A program made the translations under genes and the position numbers. The notes under the pieces are model-generated. The model was not told where the DNA came from. It worked only from the letters and a program-made list of their open reading frames with translations, and searched no databases. From Paracoccus sp. (in: a-proteobacteria) (GTDB taxonomy: Bacteria > Pseudomonadota > Alphaproteobacteria > Rhodobacterales > Rhodobacteraceae), in assembly GCF_030604785.1 (NCBI RefSeq), contig NZ_JAUVVF010000004.1:62001-126000 (forward strand): 64,000 bases of DNA. The letters run 5' to 3'. Numbering within the stretch: position 1 is the first letter of the stretch; each line of letters starts with the position of its first letter. Shown here one piece after another: positions 32,678-41,775 of the stretch.

Positions 32678-33790
32678 TTACAGCCGCGTCTCGGAGGCGG
32701 CGTCGAAGAGCGACAGGCTGGCGGGGTCGAAGCCGATGGACAGCCGGTCGCCGGTGCGCACGCGGGACTCGCCGTCCATGCGGACGCGGAAGGGGGTCTG
32801 CCCCAGCTGCGCCCAGACCAGGGTGTCGGCGCCCATCGGCTCGACCACCTCGACCAGCGCCTCGGCGCGGATCGGCAGGGCTTCGGCGGCGGCGCCGGTG
32901 CGGACATGCTCGGGGCGGATGCCGAGGACCACCTCGGGGCCGCGCGGGCGGGTGGTGAAGTCGTAGCCGGTGACATCGGCGACAAGGGGGCCGGTGAAGC
33001 GGTTTCCTTCCAGCCGGCCGGGCAACAGGTTCATGGGCGGCGAGCCGATGAAGCCGGCGACATAGAGGTTCGCGGGCTTGCGATAGATGACGTCGGGGCT
33101 GGCAAGCTGCTGGATCTTGCCTCCCCGCATGATGGCGATGCGGTCGGCCAGCGTCATCGCCTCGATCTGGTCATGCGTGACGTAGATCATCGTGTTGCCT
33201 AGGTTCTGGTGCAGGCGCTTCAGCTCGACCCGCAGCTCGGCGCGAAGTTTCGCGTCGAGGTTCGACAGCGGCTCGTCGAAGAGGAACACGTCCACGTCAC
33301 GCACCAGGGCCCGGCCGATGGCGACGCGCTGGCGCTGCCCGCCCGAGAGCGCGGCGGGCTTGCGCTTCAGCAGCGGCTCAAGCTGCAGCGTTTCGGCGGC
33401 GCGGGCGACGCGGCGGCGGATCTCATCCTTCGGCACGCGGGCGTTCTTGAGGCCGAAGGACAGGTTCCCCTCGACCGTCATCTGCGGGTAAAGCGCGTAG
33501 GACTGAAAGACCATGCCGATGCCGCGCTCGGAGGGCTCGGCCCAGGTGACGTTCTGGCCCGAGATGAATATCTGCCCCTCGGTCGCCGGTTGCAGCCCGG
33601 CGATGCAGTTCAGCAGCGTAGACTTGCCGCAGCCCGAGGCGCCCAGCAGCACCAGGAACTCGCCGTCCTGCACGTCGAGATTGAGATCTCCCAGCACTTC
33701 GACCGAGCCGTAGCTGAGGGAAAGGTCACGGATCGAGACCGAGATGCCGTCCAGTTCGGTGGGCGCGGCGGCGCGGAGTGCTTGTGCCAT
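32678..33790 (-). CDS. Maltose-type ABC importer ATPase (MalK/UgpC family)
   Basis: 370 residues: Walker A GASGCGKST, signature LSGGQRQR, Walker B VFLFDEPLSNLD, H-loop THDQIEAM, and a C-terminal TOBE regulatory domain (LGIRPEHV). It energises the MalF/MalG-like permeases encoded just upstream (3-base gap). The general sequence fits class-1 carbohydrate importers for di- and oligosaccharides or glycosides. Confidence 0.94.
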   Translation of the reverse strand: MAQALRAAAPTELDGISVSIRDLSLSYGSVEVLGDLNLDVQDGEFLVLLGASGCGKSTLLNCIAGLQPATEGQIFISGQNVTWAEPSERGIGMVFQSYALYPQMTVEGNLSFGLKNARVPKDEIRRRVARAAETLQLEPLLKRKPAALSGGQRQRVAIGRALVRDVDVFLFDEPLSNLDAKLRAELRVELKRLHQNLGNTMIYVTHDQIEAMTLADRIAIMRGGKIQQLASPDVIYRKPANLYVAGFIGSPPMNLLPGRLEGNRFTGPLVADVTGYDFTTRPRGPEVVLGIRPEHVRTGAAAEALPIRAEALVEVVEPMGADTLVWAQLGQTPFRVRMDGESRVRTGDRLSIGFDPASLSLFDAASETRL

Positions 33791-33793
33791 GGG

Positions 33794-34744
33794 TCAGCCT
33801 TTCACGGCGCCTGCGGCGATGCCGCGGACGAAAAGTTTGCCAGAGAGGAAGTAGATCGTCAGCGGGACCAGCCCGGTCAGCAGGGTCGCGGCCATGTTGA
33901 CGTTGTATTCGCGCACGCCCTGGACCGAGTTGACGATGTTGTTCAGCTGCACGGTCATCGGGTAGCTGTCGGGCCGGGTATAGATCACGCCGAACAGGAA
34001 GTCGTTCCAGATGCCCGTCACCTGCAGGATCACCGCGACGGTGAAGATGGGCAGCGACATCGGGACCAGCACGCGCAGGAAGATGCCCCAGAAGCCGGCG
34101 CCGTCGACGCGAGCGGCCTTGAACAGCTCGGGCGGCAGCGAGGAGAAGTAGTTGCGGAAGAGCAGCGTGATGATCGGCATGCCGAAGACGACATGGACCA
34201 GCACCAGCCCCCAGACCGAGCCCATCAGCCCCATCTCGCGCAGAATGATGACGATCGGGTAGATCATCACCTGATAGGGGATGAAGGCGCCGAAGATCAG
34301 GATGGTGAAGAACACCTCGGAGCCCTTGAAGCGCCAGTTGACCAGCGCGTAGCCGTTCACCGCCGCCACGGCGATGGAGAGGATCGTCGCCGGCACGGTG
34401 ATGGCGACCGAGTTGAAGAACCCGCGCGAAAGCCCGTCGCAGTTCAGGCCGGTGCAGGCCTGCGACCAGGCCTTGACCCAAGGCTCGAAGGTGATCTCCA
34501 TCGGCGGGGCGAAGATGTTGCCCATGCGGATCTCGGGCATTCCCTTCAGCGAGGTCATCACCATGACCCAGAGCGGCAGGAGGTAATAGAGCGAGAAGAC
34601 GATCAGCCCGCCATAGACCATGATCCGCTTGGGGTTCATGCGCCGGGTCGGTGCCACGCCGGCGGGACCGTCCAGAAGTCGGCCGCGTGGCGCGGCGGTG
34701 CGGGCGGGGGTTGCGGCGCGCGCGGGAAAGGCGGCGTCAGACAT
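33794..34744 (-). CDS. Maltose-type ABC permease (MalG family)
   Basis: 316 residues, six membrane helices after a ~45-residue cytoplasmic N-terminus; EAA loop ELFKAARVDGAGFWGIFLRV present. The ATG at 34744 has AAGGA 7 bases upstream and overlaps the MalF-like gene by 8 bases (ATGTCTGA); a TTG at 34759 is less likely. Confidence 0.93.
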   Translation of the reverse strand: MSDAAFPARAATPARTAAPRGRLLDGPAGVAPTRRMNPKRIMVYGGLIVFSLYYLLPLWVMVMTSLKGMPEIRMGNIFAPPMEITFEPWVKAWSQACTGLNCDGLSRGFFNSVAITVPATILSIAVAAVNGYALVNWRFKGSEVFFTILIFGAFIPYQVMIYPIVIILREMGLMGSVWGLVLVHVVFGMPIITLLFRNYFSSLPPELFKAARVDGAGFWGIFLRVLVPMSLPIFTVAVILQVTGIWNDFLFGVIYTRPDSYPMTVQLNNIVNSVQGVREYNVNMAATLLTGLVPLTIYFLSGKLFVRGIAAGAVKG

Positions 34745-35630
34745 GGCGTTTCCTTCCAAGCCGGAACAGCGCGAAGGGGATGATGATTGCCAGCACCGCG
34801 GCCAGCATCATCGTCGAGGCCGCGAAGCCCTGGCCCAGGTTCTGGTTGCCGAACATGTAGTCGTAGACGTATTTCGCAGGCACTTCCGAGGCGATGCCCG
34901 GCCCGCCGCGCGTCAGGGCGACGACAAGGTCGTAAAGCTTGATGATCCCGGCCGAGATCAGGACGATGCAGGTGGCGAAGACGGGCTTCATCATCGGCAG
35001 GATGATGAAGATATAGGTCTTCCACGTCGCGATGCCGTCCACACGCGCGGCCTTCCAGACATCCTCGTCGATGCCGCGCAGGCCGGCCAGCATGATGACG
35101 GTGGTCAGGCCTGCGCCCTGCCAGATGCCGGCGGCCAGAAGTGCCAGGATCACCAGGTTCGGATCGTTCAGCGGATCGAAAGTGAAACCCGAAAAGCCCA
35201 TGCTGCGGACGATGTGCTGCAGGCCGAAATCCGGGTTCAGGATCCACTGCCAGACCACGCCCGTCACGATGAAGCTGAGCGCATAGGGAAACAGGATGAT
35301 GGTCCGGAACCCGTCCTCGAACCGGATCTTCTGATCCAGAAGGACGGCCAGCAGAAAGCCTATGGCCAGCGTCAGGACCAGCGCGCAGATGCCGTAGATC
35401 GCGAGATTCTCGATCGAGACCTGCCAGCGGGGCGTGGACCAGAGCCGCTCGTATTGCGAAAGGCCGACGAAGTCGAGCCGGGGCAGCAGGCGCGAATTGG
35501 TGAAGGAATAGACCACCGTCCAGAGCGAACAGCCAATGAAGACCACAAGGGCCGTCAGGATCATCGGCGTGGCGGCAAGCTTGGCCTGCCAGTTCTGGAA
35601 AAGGCGGAGGGGCGGGCCGGAACGGGCCAT
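34737..35630 (-). CDS. Maltose-type ABC permease (MalF/UgpA family)
   Basis: 297 residues with six membrane helices, EAA loop VWKAARVDGIATWKTYIFII, and a short N-terminal cytoplasmic tail. Partner of the MalG-like permease. The gap to the upstream binding-protein gene holds a strong hairpin. Confidence 0.93.
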   Translation of the reverse strand: MARSGPPLRLFQNWQAKLAATPMILTALVVFIGCSLWTVVYSFTNSRLLPRLDFVGLSQYERLWSTPRWQVSIENLAIYGICALVLTLAIGFLLAVLLDQKIRFEDGFRTIILFPYALSFIVTGVVWQWILNPDFGLQHIVRSMGFSGFTFDPLNDPNLVILALLAAGIWQGAGLTTVIMLAGLRGIDEDVWKAARVDGIATWKTYIFIILPMMKPVFATCIVLISAGIIKLYDLVVALTRGGPGIASEVPAKYVYDYMFGNQNLGQGFAASTMMLAAVLAIIIPFALFRLGRKRHV

Positions 35631-35656
35631 GGCAGTGCCTCCGTCGATATGCGGGT

Positions 35657-35682
35657 GCCCGGCCCCTGACGCGGGGCCGGGC
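35657..35682 (-). promoter_or_regulatory. Intercistronic hairpin after the binding-protein gene
   Basis: GCCCGGCCCC-TGACGC-GGGGCCGGGC is a perfect 10-bp stem with a 6-base loop, 7 bases past the binding-protein stop codon and before the permease genes. As in sugar operon 1, it would stabilise the binding-protein message and reduce downstream expression. The function is inferred from placement. Confidence 0.65.
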
Positions 35683-35689
35683 GGCGGGC

Positions 35690-36928
35690 TTACATCTCGG
35701 ACATCACGATCTGGACGTAGCGGTTATGCGCGTCTTCCGCGCTGAGGCTCGAGCCGAAGAACTCGGCCGTCAGGTCCTCGATCTGGCCGCGCGTATCCGA
35801 GGACAGCAGCATGTCGACCGAGGGGATCGTGTTGCCGGCGGCAAGGGTTTCGAGCCCCTGCTGCGTGCATTCGTTGACCTCGGCCAGGTCGATGTCGCCC
35901 CGGATGGGCAGCGAACCCTTGGCCGCGTTGAAGGCGACCTGCGCCTCGGGGCTGACGATGACCTGGGCCAGCGCCATCTGCGCCTCGGTCACGGCGTCGT
36001 TGTTGTTGACGGGGAAGTAGATCGCGTCGCCGCCGGTGGCGATGTAGGGCTCGCCGCCAAGGCCGATATTGCAGCCGTAATCGGTGCCCGCGGATTGACC
36101 GGCCACGGCGAATTCGCCCTGCGCCCAGTCACCCATGACCTGCGCGGCGGCGGTGCCCTCGATCAGGCGGTTGGTGGCCATGTTCCAGTCGCTGAGATTG
36201 CCGCCCTGCGACAATTCGCGTGCGATGGCCAGTTCTTCCCAGATCTGCCGCATCGTGTCGCTGGTCAGCGTCTCTTCGTCGCGCGCCTCATAGGCCGCCA
36301 GATAGAAATCCGCCCCGCCGATCCCCGAGATCATCGCGTTCAGCAGAAGCGAGGTCTGCCAGCCCTGCATCCCCTGCGCCAAGGGCAAAATGCCCGCCTC
36401 GCGCAGCGCGGGGGCGGCAGCCTTCAGTTCTTCCCAGTTGGTGGCGGGCTCGACGCCCGCGGCCTCGAAGGCGGCATGCGAAGTCCACATCCATTGCGGC
36501 GAGTGGATGTTGATCGGCGCGCAATAGATGCGGCCGTCCAGCGTGCAGGCTTCCAGCAGCGAGGACGGGTTGATGAAATCGGCCCAGCCATTCGCCTCGG
36601 CCACCTCGGTCAGGTCCTGCATCAGCCCCGCCTCGACCAGTTCCTGCGCCTGACGGCCGTGGTTGAACTGCGTGGCGCCCATCGGATCGCCGCCGATGAT
36701 ACGCGAGACCATGATCGGCCGCGCCGTCGAACCCGAGCCAGCGATCGCGCCGTCAACCCAGGTGTGGTCGGTCTGTTCCTCGAAGATGCGTGCCAGTTCC
36801 TGCACCGCAGCGGCCTCGCCGCCCGAGGTCCACCAATGCGTGACCTCCAGATCGGCGGCCAGCGAAGCGGCAGGCAGCAGCGTCAGCGCAGCGCCCGCCC
36901 GCAGGCGGCGCATCAGGATCTTGCTCAT
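35690..36928 (-). CDS. Sugar ABC substrate-binding protein (family 1)
   Basis: 412 residues. Sec signal peptide (RRLRAGAALTLLPAASLAAD), then an extracellular solute-binding family 1 fold (LEVTHWWTSGGEAAAVQELA, DGRIYCAPINIHSPQWMW). The second of two ATG codons (36928) has GGAGGA 6 bases upstream and is preferred over 36934. Several Trp/Tyr residues in the binding region suit a sugar or glycoside ligand. First gene of operon 2. Confidence 0.93.
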   Translation of the reverse strand: MSKILMRRLRAGAALTLLPAASLAADLEVTHWWTSGGEAAAVQELARIFEEQTDHTWVDGAIAGSGSTARPIMVSRIIGGDPMGATQFNHGRQAQELVEAGLMQDLTEVAEANGWADFINPSSLLEACTLDGRIYCAPINIHSPQWMWTSHAAFEAAGVEPATNWEELKAAAPALREAGILPLAQGMQGWQTSLLLNAMISGIGGADFYLAAYEARDEETLTSDTMRQIWEELAIARELSQGGNLSDWNMATNRLIEGTAAAQVMGDWAQGEFAVAGQSAGTDYGCNIGLGGEPYIATGGDAIYFPVNNNDAVTEAQMALAQVIVSPEAQVAFNAAKGSLPIRGDIDLAEVNECTQQGLETLAAGNTIPSVDMLLSSDTRGQIEDLTAEFFGSSLSAEDAHNRYVQIVMSEM

Positions 36929-37007
36929 TGTCATTCCTCCCTGAAACGGCTGCCCGTCGGTTCGCGGACAGCGGCAATCGCCTTCACCGGGGGCTCCTCC
37001 GGCCGAT

Positions 37008-37019
37008 GTAAACGATTGC
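37008..37019. promoter_or_regulatory. Operator half of a LacI-type pair (site 1)
   Basis: GTAAACGATTGC. It is nearly identical to the reverse complement of site 2 (GTAAACGATTAC), differing at one base. It lies between the divergent binding-protein and LacI genes, near the operon 2 start. Confidence 0.6.
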
Positions 37020-37061
37020 CATGAGTCATCTCACGCCGATTGCAATCCGTCAACGGTAAAT

Positions 37062-37073
37062 GTAATCGTTTAC
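37062..37073. promoter_or_regulatory. Operator of a LacI-type pair (site 2)
   Basis: GTAATCGTTTAC with perfect outer half-sites GTAA/TTAC; a wider dyad GGTAAA-N8-TTTACC spans 37055-37074. GTAAACG half-sites are commonly used by LacI-family sugar regulators. Its centre is 54 bases from that of site 1, so DNA looping between the two is possible. Confidence 0.65.
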
Positions 37074-37104
37074 CCGGGCAGGTGTGCAGAAAGGACCGGC
37101 TGTA

Positions 37105-38133
37105 ATGAAGGCCATGGGAATTAAGGACATCGCCCGCCTTGCCGGTGTCTCGACCGCGACGGTCAGCCGCGCGCTGTCCAATCCCGACCGCGTGTCCGAC
37201 GCGACGCGCGCGCAGGTCATGGCCGTTGTGCAGGCGCATGATTACAGGGCGAATTCGCAGGCGCGTTCGCTGCGCGTCCAGCGCACCGACACGGTCCTGG
37301 CGCTGGTGCCCAATCTTGGAAACCCGTTCTTTTCCGAAATCATCGCCGGCATCCAGGACAGTCTGGCCCCGGCCGGCGTCGATCTGCTGGTCGCCGATAC
37401 CCTGACGCAGCAGGCGCGCAGGCAATCTGCGGTCAGCCATCTTCAGGCCGCGCGCGCCGACGGGCTGATCTGCCTCGACGGGGCGCTTCCGGCCGATTCG
37501 CTGGCCGATCTGTCCACCCCGGCAATGCGCCACCGGGTCGTCTTTGCCTGCGAATGGCCGATCGGCCGCGATTTTCCAAGCGTCCGCAGCGACAATCGCG
37601 CGGGGATGCAGCTTGCGGTCGCGCATCTGCTGGAGCATGGCCACCGCGACTTTGCGCTGCTGGCCGGTCCGCCGGGCAATGTGCTGACCCGCGAACGGCT
37701 GGCCGGCGCGCGCGAGGCGCTGGCGCAGGCGGGCATCGATCTGCCCGAAAGCCGCATCGACGGGCACAGTTTCGAGATCGCGGACGGTTTCGCCGCCGCA
37801 GCGCGACTGATGCAGGGACCCAAGCCGCCGACCGCGATCCTGTGCCTGTCGGACCAGTTGGCCATCGGCTGCATGTCCGGGCTTGGCCGGATGGGGATCA
37901 GCGTGCCGGGCGACGTCTCGGTGATCGGCTTTGACGATATCGCGCTGGCGGCCTATTCCAGCCCGCCCCTGACCACGATCCGTCAGGACCGGCGCGGTCT
38001 GGGGCGCATCGCGGCGCAACGGTTGCTGGACGGGCTGAGCGGCCGCACAACGGACGAGGCGCCCGCCCCCCGGCCCACCGTCCTGCCCATCACGCTGGTG
38101 CAGCGCGGATCGACCGCCAGGGCGAAGCGCTAA
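37105..38133 (+). CDS. LacI family transcriptional regulator of sugar operon 2
   Basis: 342 residues. Helix-turn-helix IKDIARLAGVSTATVSRALS, hinge HDYRANSQARSLR, then effector domain (LALVPNLGNPFFSEIIAGI, VIGFDDIALAAYSSPPLTTI). Divergent from operon 2 with two matching operators. ATG at 37105 follows AAAGGA by 9 bases; GTG 37084 and ATG 37114 are alternatives. Confidence 0.94.
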   Translation: MKAMGIKDIARLAGVSTATVSRALSNPDRVSDATRAQVMAVVQAHDYRANSQARSLRVQRTDTVLALVPNLGNPFFSEIIAGIQDSLAPAGVDLLVADTLTQQARRQSAVSHLQAARADGLICLDGALPADSLADLSTPAMRHRVVFACEWPIGRDFPSVRSDNRAGMQLAVAHLLEHGHRDFALLAGPPGNVLTRERLAGAREALAQAGIDLPESRIDGHSFEIADGFAAAARLMQGPKPPTAILCLSDQLAIGCMSGLGRMGISVPGDVSVIGFDDIALAAYSSPPLTTIRQDRRGLGRIAAQRLLDGLSGRTTDEAPAPRPTVLPITLVQRGSTARAKR

Positions 38134-38168
38134 GCGCCGGCGACTATAGCAGACCTGTCTGGAACCCG

Positions 38169-38651
38169 TCAGCCCAGCCGGTTGTAGCGGATGAAGGGGG
38201 TTTTCGTGGCCACCTGATCGTAGAGCATCCGGCCCCGATAGTTGAATTCCTGCGTCAGCCACCAGACCGACGGGCAGCCTTCGGCATCGGCGGCGCAATA
38301 GACGGCCTCGATCAGGGCGCGGGCGACACCCTGACCGCGCACGACAGGATCGGTATAGAGATCCTGCAGATAGCAGACATTCTCGATCTTCCAGCAATGC
38401 CGGTGAAAGAGGTAATGCGTCAGCCCGACCGGCACGCCATCCCGCTCGGCGACAAGACCGCGGAATTCGTTCTCGGCGCCGGACAGCAATCGGGCGAACG
38501 TGGTGGCATAGACCTCGTCGGGAACGGTGGTCTGGTAGTAATCCAGATAGCCGGTCCAGAGCCTGCGCCAATGCGCCTCGTCCCGCGCTTCGAGAGGGCG
38601 GATCACGGGCTCGGTCCGCGCGTCCGCGGCGAATGCCTCAGTGTGGTTCAT
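38169..38651 (-). CDS. GNAT family N-acetyltransferase
   Basis: 160 residues. Acetyl-CoA-binding motif A VRGQGVARALIEAVY preceded by YLQDLYTDPV on strand beta4, typical of GNAT enzymes. The end of the protein (WWLTQEFNYRGRMLYDQVA) matches the amino-acid/polyamine-acetylating group. Substrate unknown; no operon partner. Confidence 0.9.
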   Translation of the reverse strand: MNHTEAFAADARTEPVIRPLEARDEAHWRRLWTGYLDYYQTTVPDEVYATTFARLLSGAENEFRGLVAERDGVPVGLTHYLFHRHCWKIENVCYLQDLYTDPVVRGQGVARALIEAVYCAADAEGCPSVWWLTQEFNYRGRMLYDQVATKTPFIRYNRLG

Positions 38652-38770
38652 GGCAAGCCTTTCCTACCGATTACGCGGCAGGAAAGCAGATGAAATGCAG
38701 GCCGGTCCAGCACTTTCTGGCAGCGTGTCGGGATCGGCACCCAATCCTGAATTTTTAACTCAGGTTATGA

Positions 38771-38799
38771 TTGACAAACCTTAGTGAAATAGTCGATCA
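38771..38799 (+). promoter_or_regulatory. Possible promoter of the siderophore uptake operon
   Basis: TTGACA at 38771-38776 is a perfect -35 hexamer in an AT-rich stretch 52 bases before the TonB-receptor start; the -10 region 17 bases on (CGATCA) is poor. An iron regulator site is expected here but I could not identify one with confidence. Confidence 0.35.
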
Positions 38800-38827
38800 C
38801 GCGCCGTCCCTCTCAAGCAGCGAAGCC

Positions 38828-40891
38828 ATGACCCTCTTGCGCAAAGCCCTTCTTGCCGCCGCCGCCCTTGCGGCCCTGACCCATCCCGCCCTGTCCCAGG
38901 ACGAACCCGTCTATGTGCTGGGCGGCATCACGCTGACGCTCGACGACGTGTCGGGCTATGTCTCGCCCGGCGCCCAGATCGGCAAGTCCTCGACCCGCCT
39001 CTCCGAGACGCAGCAATCGGTCTCGGTCGTCACGCGGCAGCAGATCGAGGATCAGGGCGCGCGCAATCTGGGGCAGGTCCTGTCCTACACGGCGGGCGTG
39101 GTTGCCCAGCCCTTCGGCACCGATCCGCGCTTTGACAGCCCCGTCATCCGGGGCTTCGACGGCAGCCGGGCGCAATATGTCAACGGCCTGCGCCAGCTGC
39201 GCGATCTCGGCGCCCCGACCTACGAGACCTACGGCTTGCAACAGGTCGAGGTGCTGCGAGGGCCGTCCTCGTCGCTCTATGGGGCGGGATCGCCGGGCGG
39301 CATCATCAACCAGGTTCAGAAACGGGCCCGTTCGGGCGATTTTTCCGAGGCCGGGTTCGGCTTTGACAGCAATGGCAGCCTCCGCGCCTTCATGGACCTG
39401 AACCGCAGCCCGTCCGAGACGCTGTCCTGGCGCCTGACCGGGCTTGGCAGCGATACCAGCCAGCAGATCGAGGAACTGACCAACCGGCGCGGTTATCTGG
39501 CGGGCGCGGTGCGCCTGACGCCGCAGGACGGGACGGTGATCGACCTCATGGCCTCGACCATTCAGGACGCACCGGTCACGCCGGCGCAAGTGCCTTATGC
39601 CCTGACGCAGATCGGCAATTCGGCATCGCTGCGTAAGCTGCATGCGGGCGAGCCATCGTTCGAGGGCAGCGACCGCAACCTGATCGATGCGGGCGCCGAG
39701 ATCAGCCACCTGATGGACAATGGCTGGACACTGTCGCAGGGCTTCCGGGTCGAACGACTGGACTGGGATTATACCGGGCTCTACGTCACCGGCCTGACCG
39801 GGGACCAGATCACGCGCGGCATCATCGCCCAGGACGAATCCAGCGACAGCATCAGCCTCGATACGCGCCTGACCGGCGAGATTGTCACCGGCGCCGTCAC
39901 GCACCGCATCCTGGCCGGTCTGGACCTGCGCCGCTACGAGGCCAGCGCCGATACCCGCTTTGGCTCGGCGCCGTCGCTGGATTGGCGCAATCCGGTCTAT
40001 GGCGTCGCCATCGACCCGTCCTACTGGTTTATCCGGGACCGCGACGTGACGCTGCGCCAAGCCGGGATCTATGTGCAGGACGAGATCGAGGCCGGCGCGT
40101 GGCGCGGCAATCTGGCGCTGCGCCATGATTGGGCCGAGCAGACCGGGCGCAGCGTCGACAATTTCGGCACCGATGCGCGCATCGACCAGCGCGACAACGC
40201 GACGACCGGGCGCGTCGGTCTGGGCTATGTCTTCGCTAATGGGGCGATGCCCTATCTGAGCTATTCGACCTCGTTCGATCCCGAGATCGGCGCCGATATC
40301 GATGGCAACGCGCTGCGCCCGACCGAGGGGCGGCAGGTCGAATTGGGCGTGAAATACAACCCTTCCGCCTGGACCGGGCTGGTCTCGGCCGCGCTTTACG
40401 ACCTGCGCCAGACGAATGTCAGCCGCACCGTGACCGAGGGCGGCATGACCGGCCAGCGCCAGTTCGGCGAGGTCGCGTCGCGCGGCCTCGAACTAGAGGC
40501 GACGGCGGAACTGGCCGAGGGCTGGGCCCTGCGCGCCAGCTATGCCTGGAACGAGACCGAGCAGAAGGGCGGCGCCACGGCGGGCCTGGCCCTTCCCAAC
40601 GCGCCGCGTCATGTCGCGGGGCTGTGGCTGGACCGCGATCTCGGCAACGGCTGGCGTCTGGGTGGTGGCCTGCGCCATGTGGGTAATCGCTTCGGCGATG
40701 CCGAAAACACCCTGCCTTTGGAGGGAGCGACACTAGCCGATCTTGGCGCAACCTATACGAGTGGCGCGTTGACCGGCTCGGTCAACATCCGCAATCTGGG
40801 TGACAAGGCGTGGTTGGCCAATTGCGGCGCCTTCGGCTGCACCTATGCCGATGGCCGGACTTTGGATGCGCAGGTGACATGGAAATGGTAG
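38828..40891 (+). CDS. TonB-dependent siderophore receptor (FhuA/FoxA-like)
   Basis: 687 residues. Signal peptide (LLRKALLAAAALAALTHPALS), plug domain with SETQQSVSVVTRQQIEDQGA and the conserved LRGPSSSLYGAGSPGGIIN, then a beta barrel ending in aromatic W-K-W at the C-terminus as outer-membrane proteins require. The family imports ferric hydroxamates. The start at 38828 fits the signal peptide; the longer frame from TTG 38771 uses the -35 element. First gene of the uptake operon. Confidence 0.94.
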   Translation: MTLLRKALLAAAALAALTHPALSQDEPVYVLGGITLTLDDVSGYVSPGAQIGKSSTRLSETQQSVSVVTRQQIEDQGARNLGQVLSYTAGVVAQPFGTDPRFDSPVIRGFDGSRAQYVNGLRQLRDLGAPTYETYGLQQVEVLRGPSSSLYGAGSPGGIINQVQKRARSGDFSEAGFGFDSNGSLRAFMDLNRSPSETLSWRLTGLGSDTSQQIEELTNRRGYLAGAVRLTPQDGTVIDLMASTIQDAPVTPAQVPYALTQIGNSASLRKLHAGEPSFEGSDRNLIDAGAEISHLMDNGWTLSQGFRVERLDWDYTGLYVTGLTGDQITRGIIAQDESSDSISLDTRLTGEIVTGAVTHRILAGLDLRRYEASADTRFGSAPSLDWRNPVYGVAIDPSYWFIRDRDVTLRQAGIYVQDEIEAGAWRGNLALRHDWAEQTGRSVDNFGTDARIDQRDNATTGRVGLGYVFANGAMPYLSYSTSFDPEIGADIDGNALRPTEGRQVELGVKYNPSAWTGLVSAALYDLRQTNVSRTVTEGGMTGQRQFGEVASRGLELEATAELAEGWALRASYAWNETEQKGGATAGLALPNAPRHVAGLWLDRDLGNGWRLGGGLRHVGNRFGDAENTLPLEGATLADLGATYTSGALTGSVNIRNLGDKAWLANCGAFGCTYADGRTLDAQVTWKW

Positions 40892-41775
40892 ATGAGGGGG
40901 GCCATGCGCAAGGCCCCGACCGCCGAATGATCCTGACCGCCGCCGGCGCCCTGCTGGCGGCGGCTTTGCCTTGGCCCGCCAGCGCGGCCCCCGCCGCGCC
41001 CCGGATCGCGGCGATCGACTGGGCGATGCTGGAAACCGCCATGGCGCTTGGCCATGCGCCCGTCGCTGCGGCCGAGCTGATCCAGTTCCGCCGCGTCAGC
41101 GGCACTGTCCTGCCGCCCGCCACGGTGGATCTGGGCCTGCGGGGTGCGCCCAATCTAGAGGTGCTGCATCTCTCGCGGCCCGATCTGATCCTGTCCTCGT
41201 CCTATTACACCGCATTCGAGCCCCAGCTTGCGCGCATCGCGCCGGTCCTGTCGCTGTCGCTGTTCCAGCCGGGCGTTCCGCCCCTGCCCCGCCTGATCGA
41301 GGCTCTGGACGTCCTTGCCCTGCGGCTGGAGGATCCCGCCGCCGCAGGCCGGGCCCGCGCGCGGGCCGAGTCGCGGCTGGATGCGGCGGCGACGCGTCTG
41401 GCGGCTCATGCGGGACGCCCGATGGCTCTGGTCGATATCGGCGATCAGCGCCATTTCCGCGCCTTCGGCGCCGACAGCCTGTTCGGATCGACGCTGGATC
41501 GGCTGGGGCTGGTCAATGCTTGGGCGGGCGACACGGCCTACAGCTTTCTGGCCCCCGTCCCGCTTGAGCGCCTTGCCGATTTCCCCGAGGCCAGTCTGGT
41601 CCTGACCGGTCCGATGCCGCCTCAGGCTGCGCGGGCGCTGTCGGAAAGCCGTCTGTGGACGGCGCTGCCACAGATCGCGGCGGGCCGCATCCATCGCCTG
41701 CCGCGGGTCAACGCCTTCGGCGGGCTGCCCTCGGCGGTGCAATTCGCGGAAGCCCTTGCCGAGGCGATGGCATGA
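40879..41775 (+). CDS. Iron-siderophore ABC binding protein (FhuD-like), probable Tat substrate
   Basis: 298 residues. A twin-arginine pair in GPDRRMILTAAGALLAAALP suggests Tat export, as in E. coli FhuD. The mature protein has the helical-backbone class III fold (APRIAAIDWAMLETAMALG, HLSRPDLILSSSYY). The start at 40879 lies inside the receptor gene end (13-base overlap); ATG 40885 or 40927 are alternatives, but 40927 would remove the arginines. Passes ferric siderophore to the FhuB-like permease. Confidence 0.88.
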   Translation: MEMVDEGGHAQGPDRRMILTAAGALLAAALPWPASAAPAAPRIAAIDWAMLETAMALGHAPVAAAELIQFRRVSGTVLPPATVDLGLRGAPNLEVLHLSRPDLILSSSYYTAFEPQLARIAPVLSLSLFQPGVPPLPRLIEALDVLALRLEDPAAAGRARARAESRLDAAATRLAAHAGRPMALVDIGDQRHFRAFGADSLFGSTLDRLGLVNAWAGDTAYSFLAPVPLERLADFPEASLVLTGPMPPQAARALSESRLWTALPQIAAGRIHRLPRVNAFGGLPSAVQFAEALAEAMA

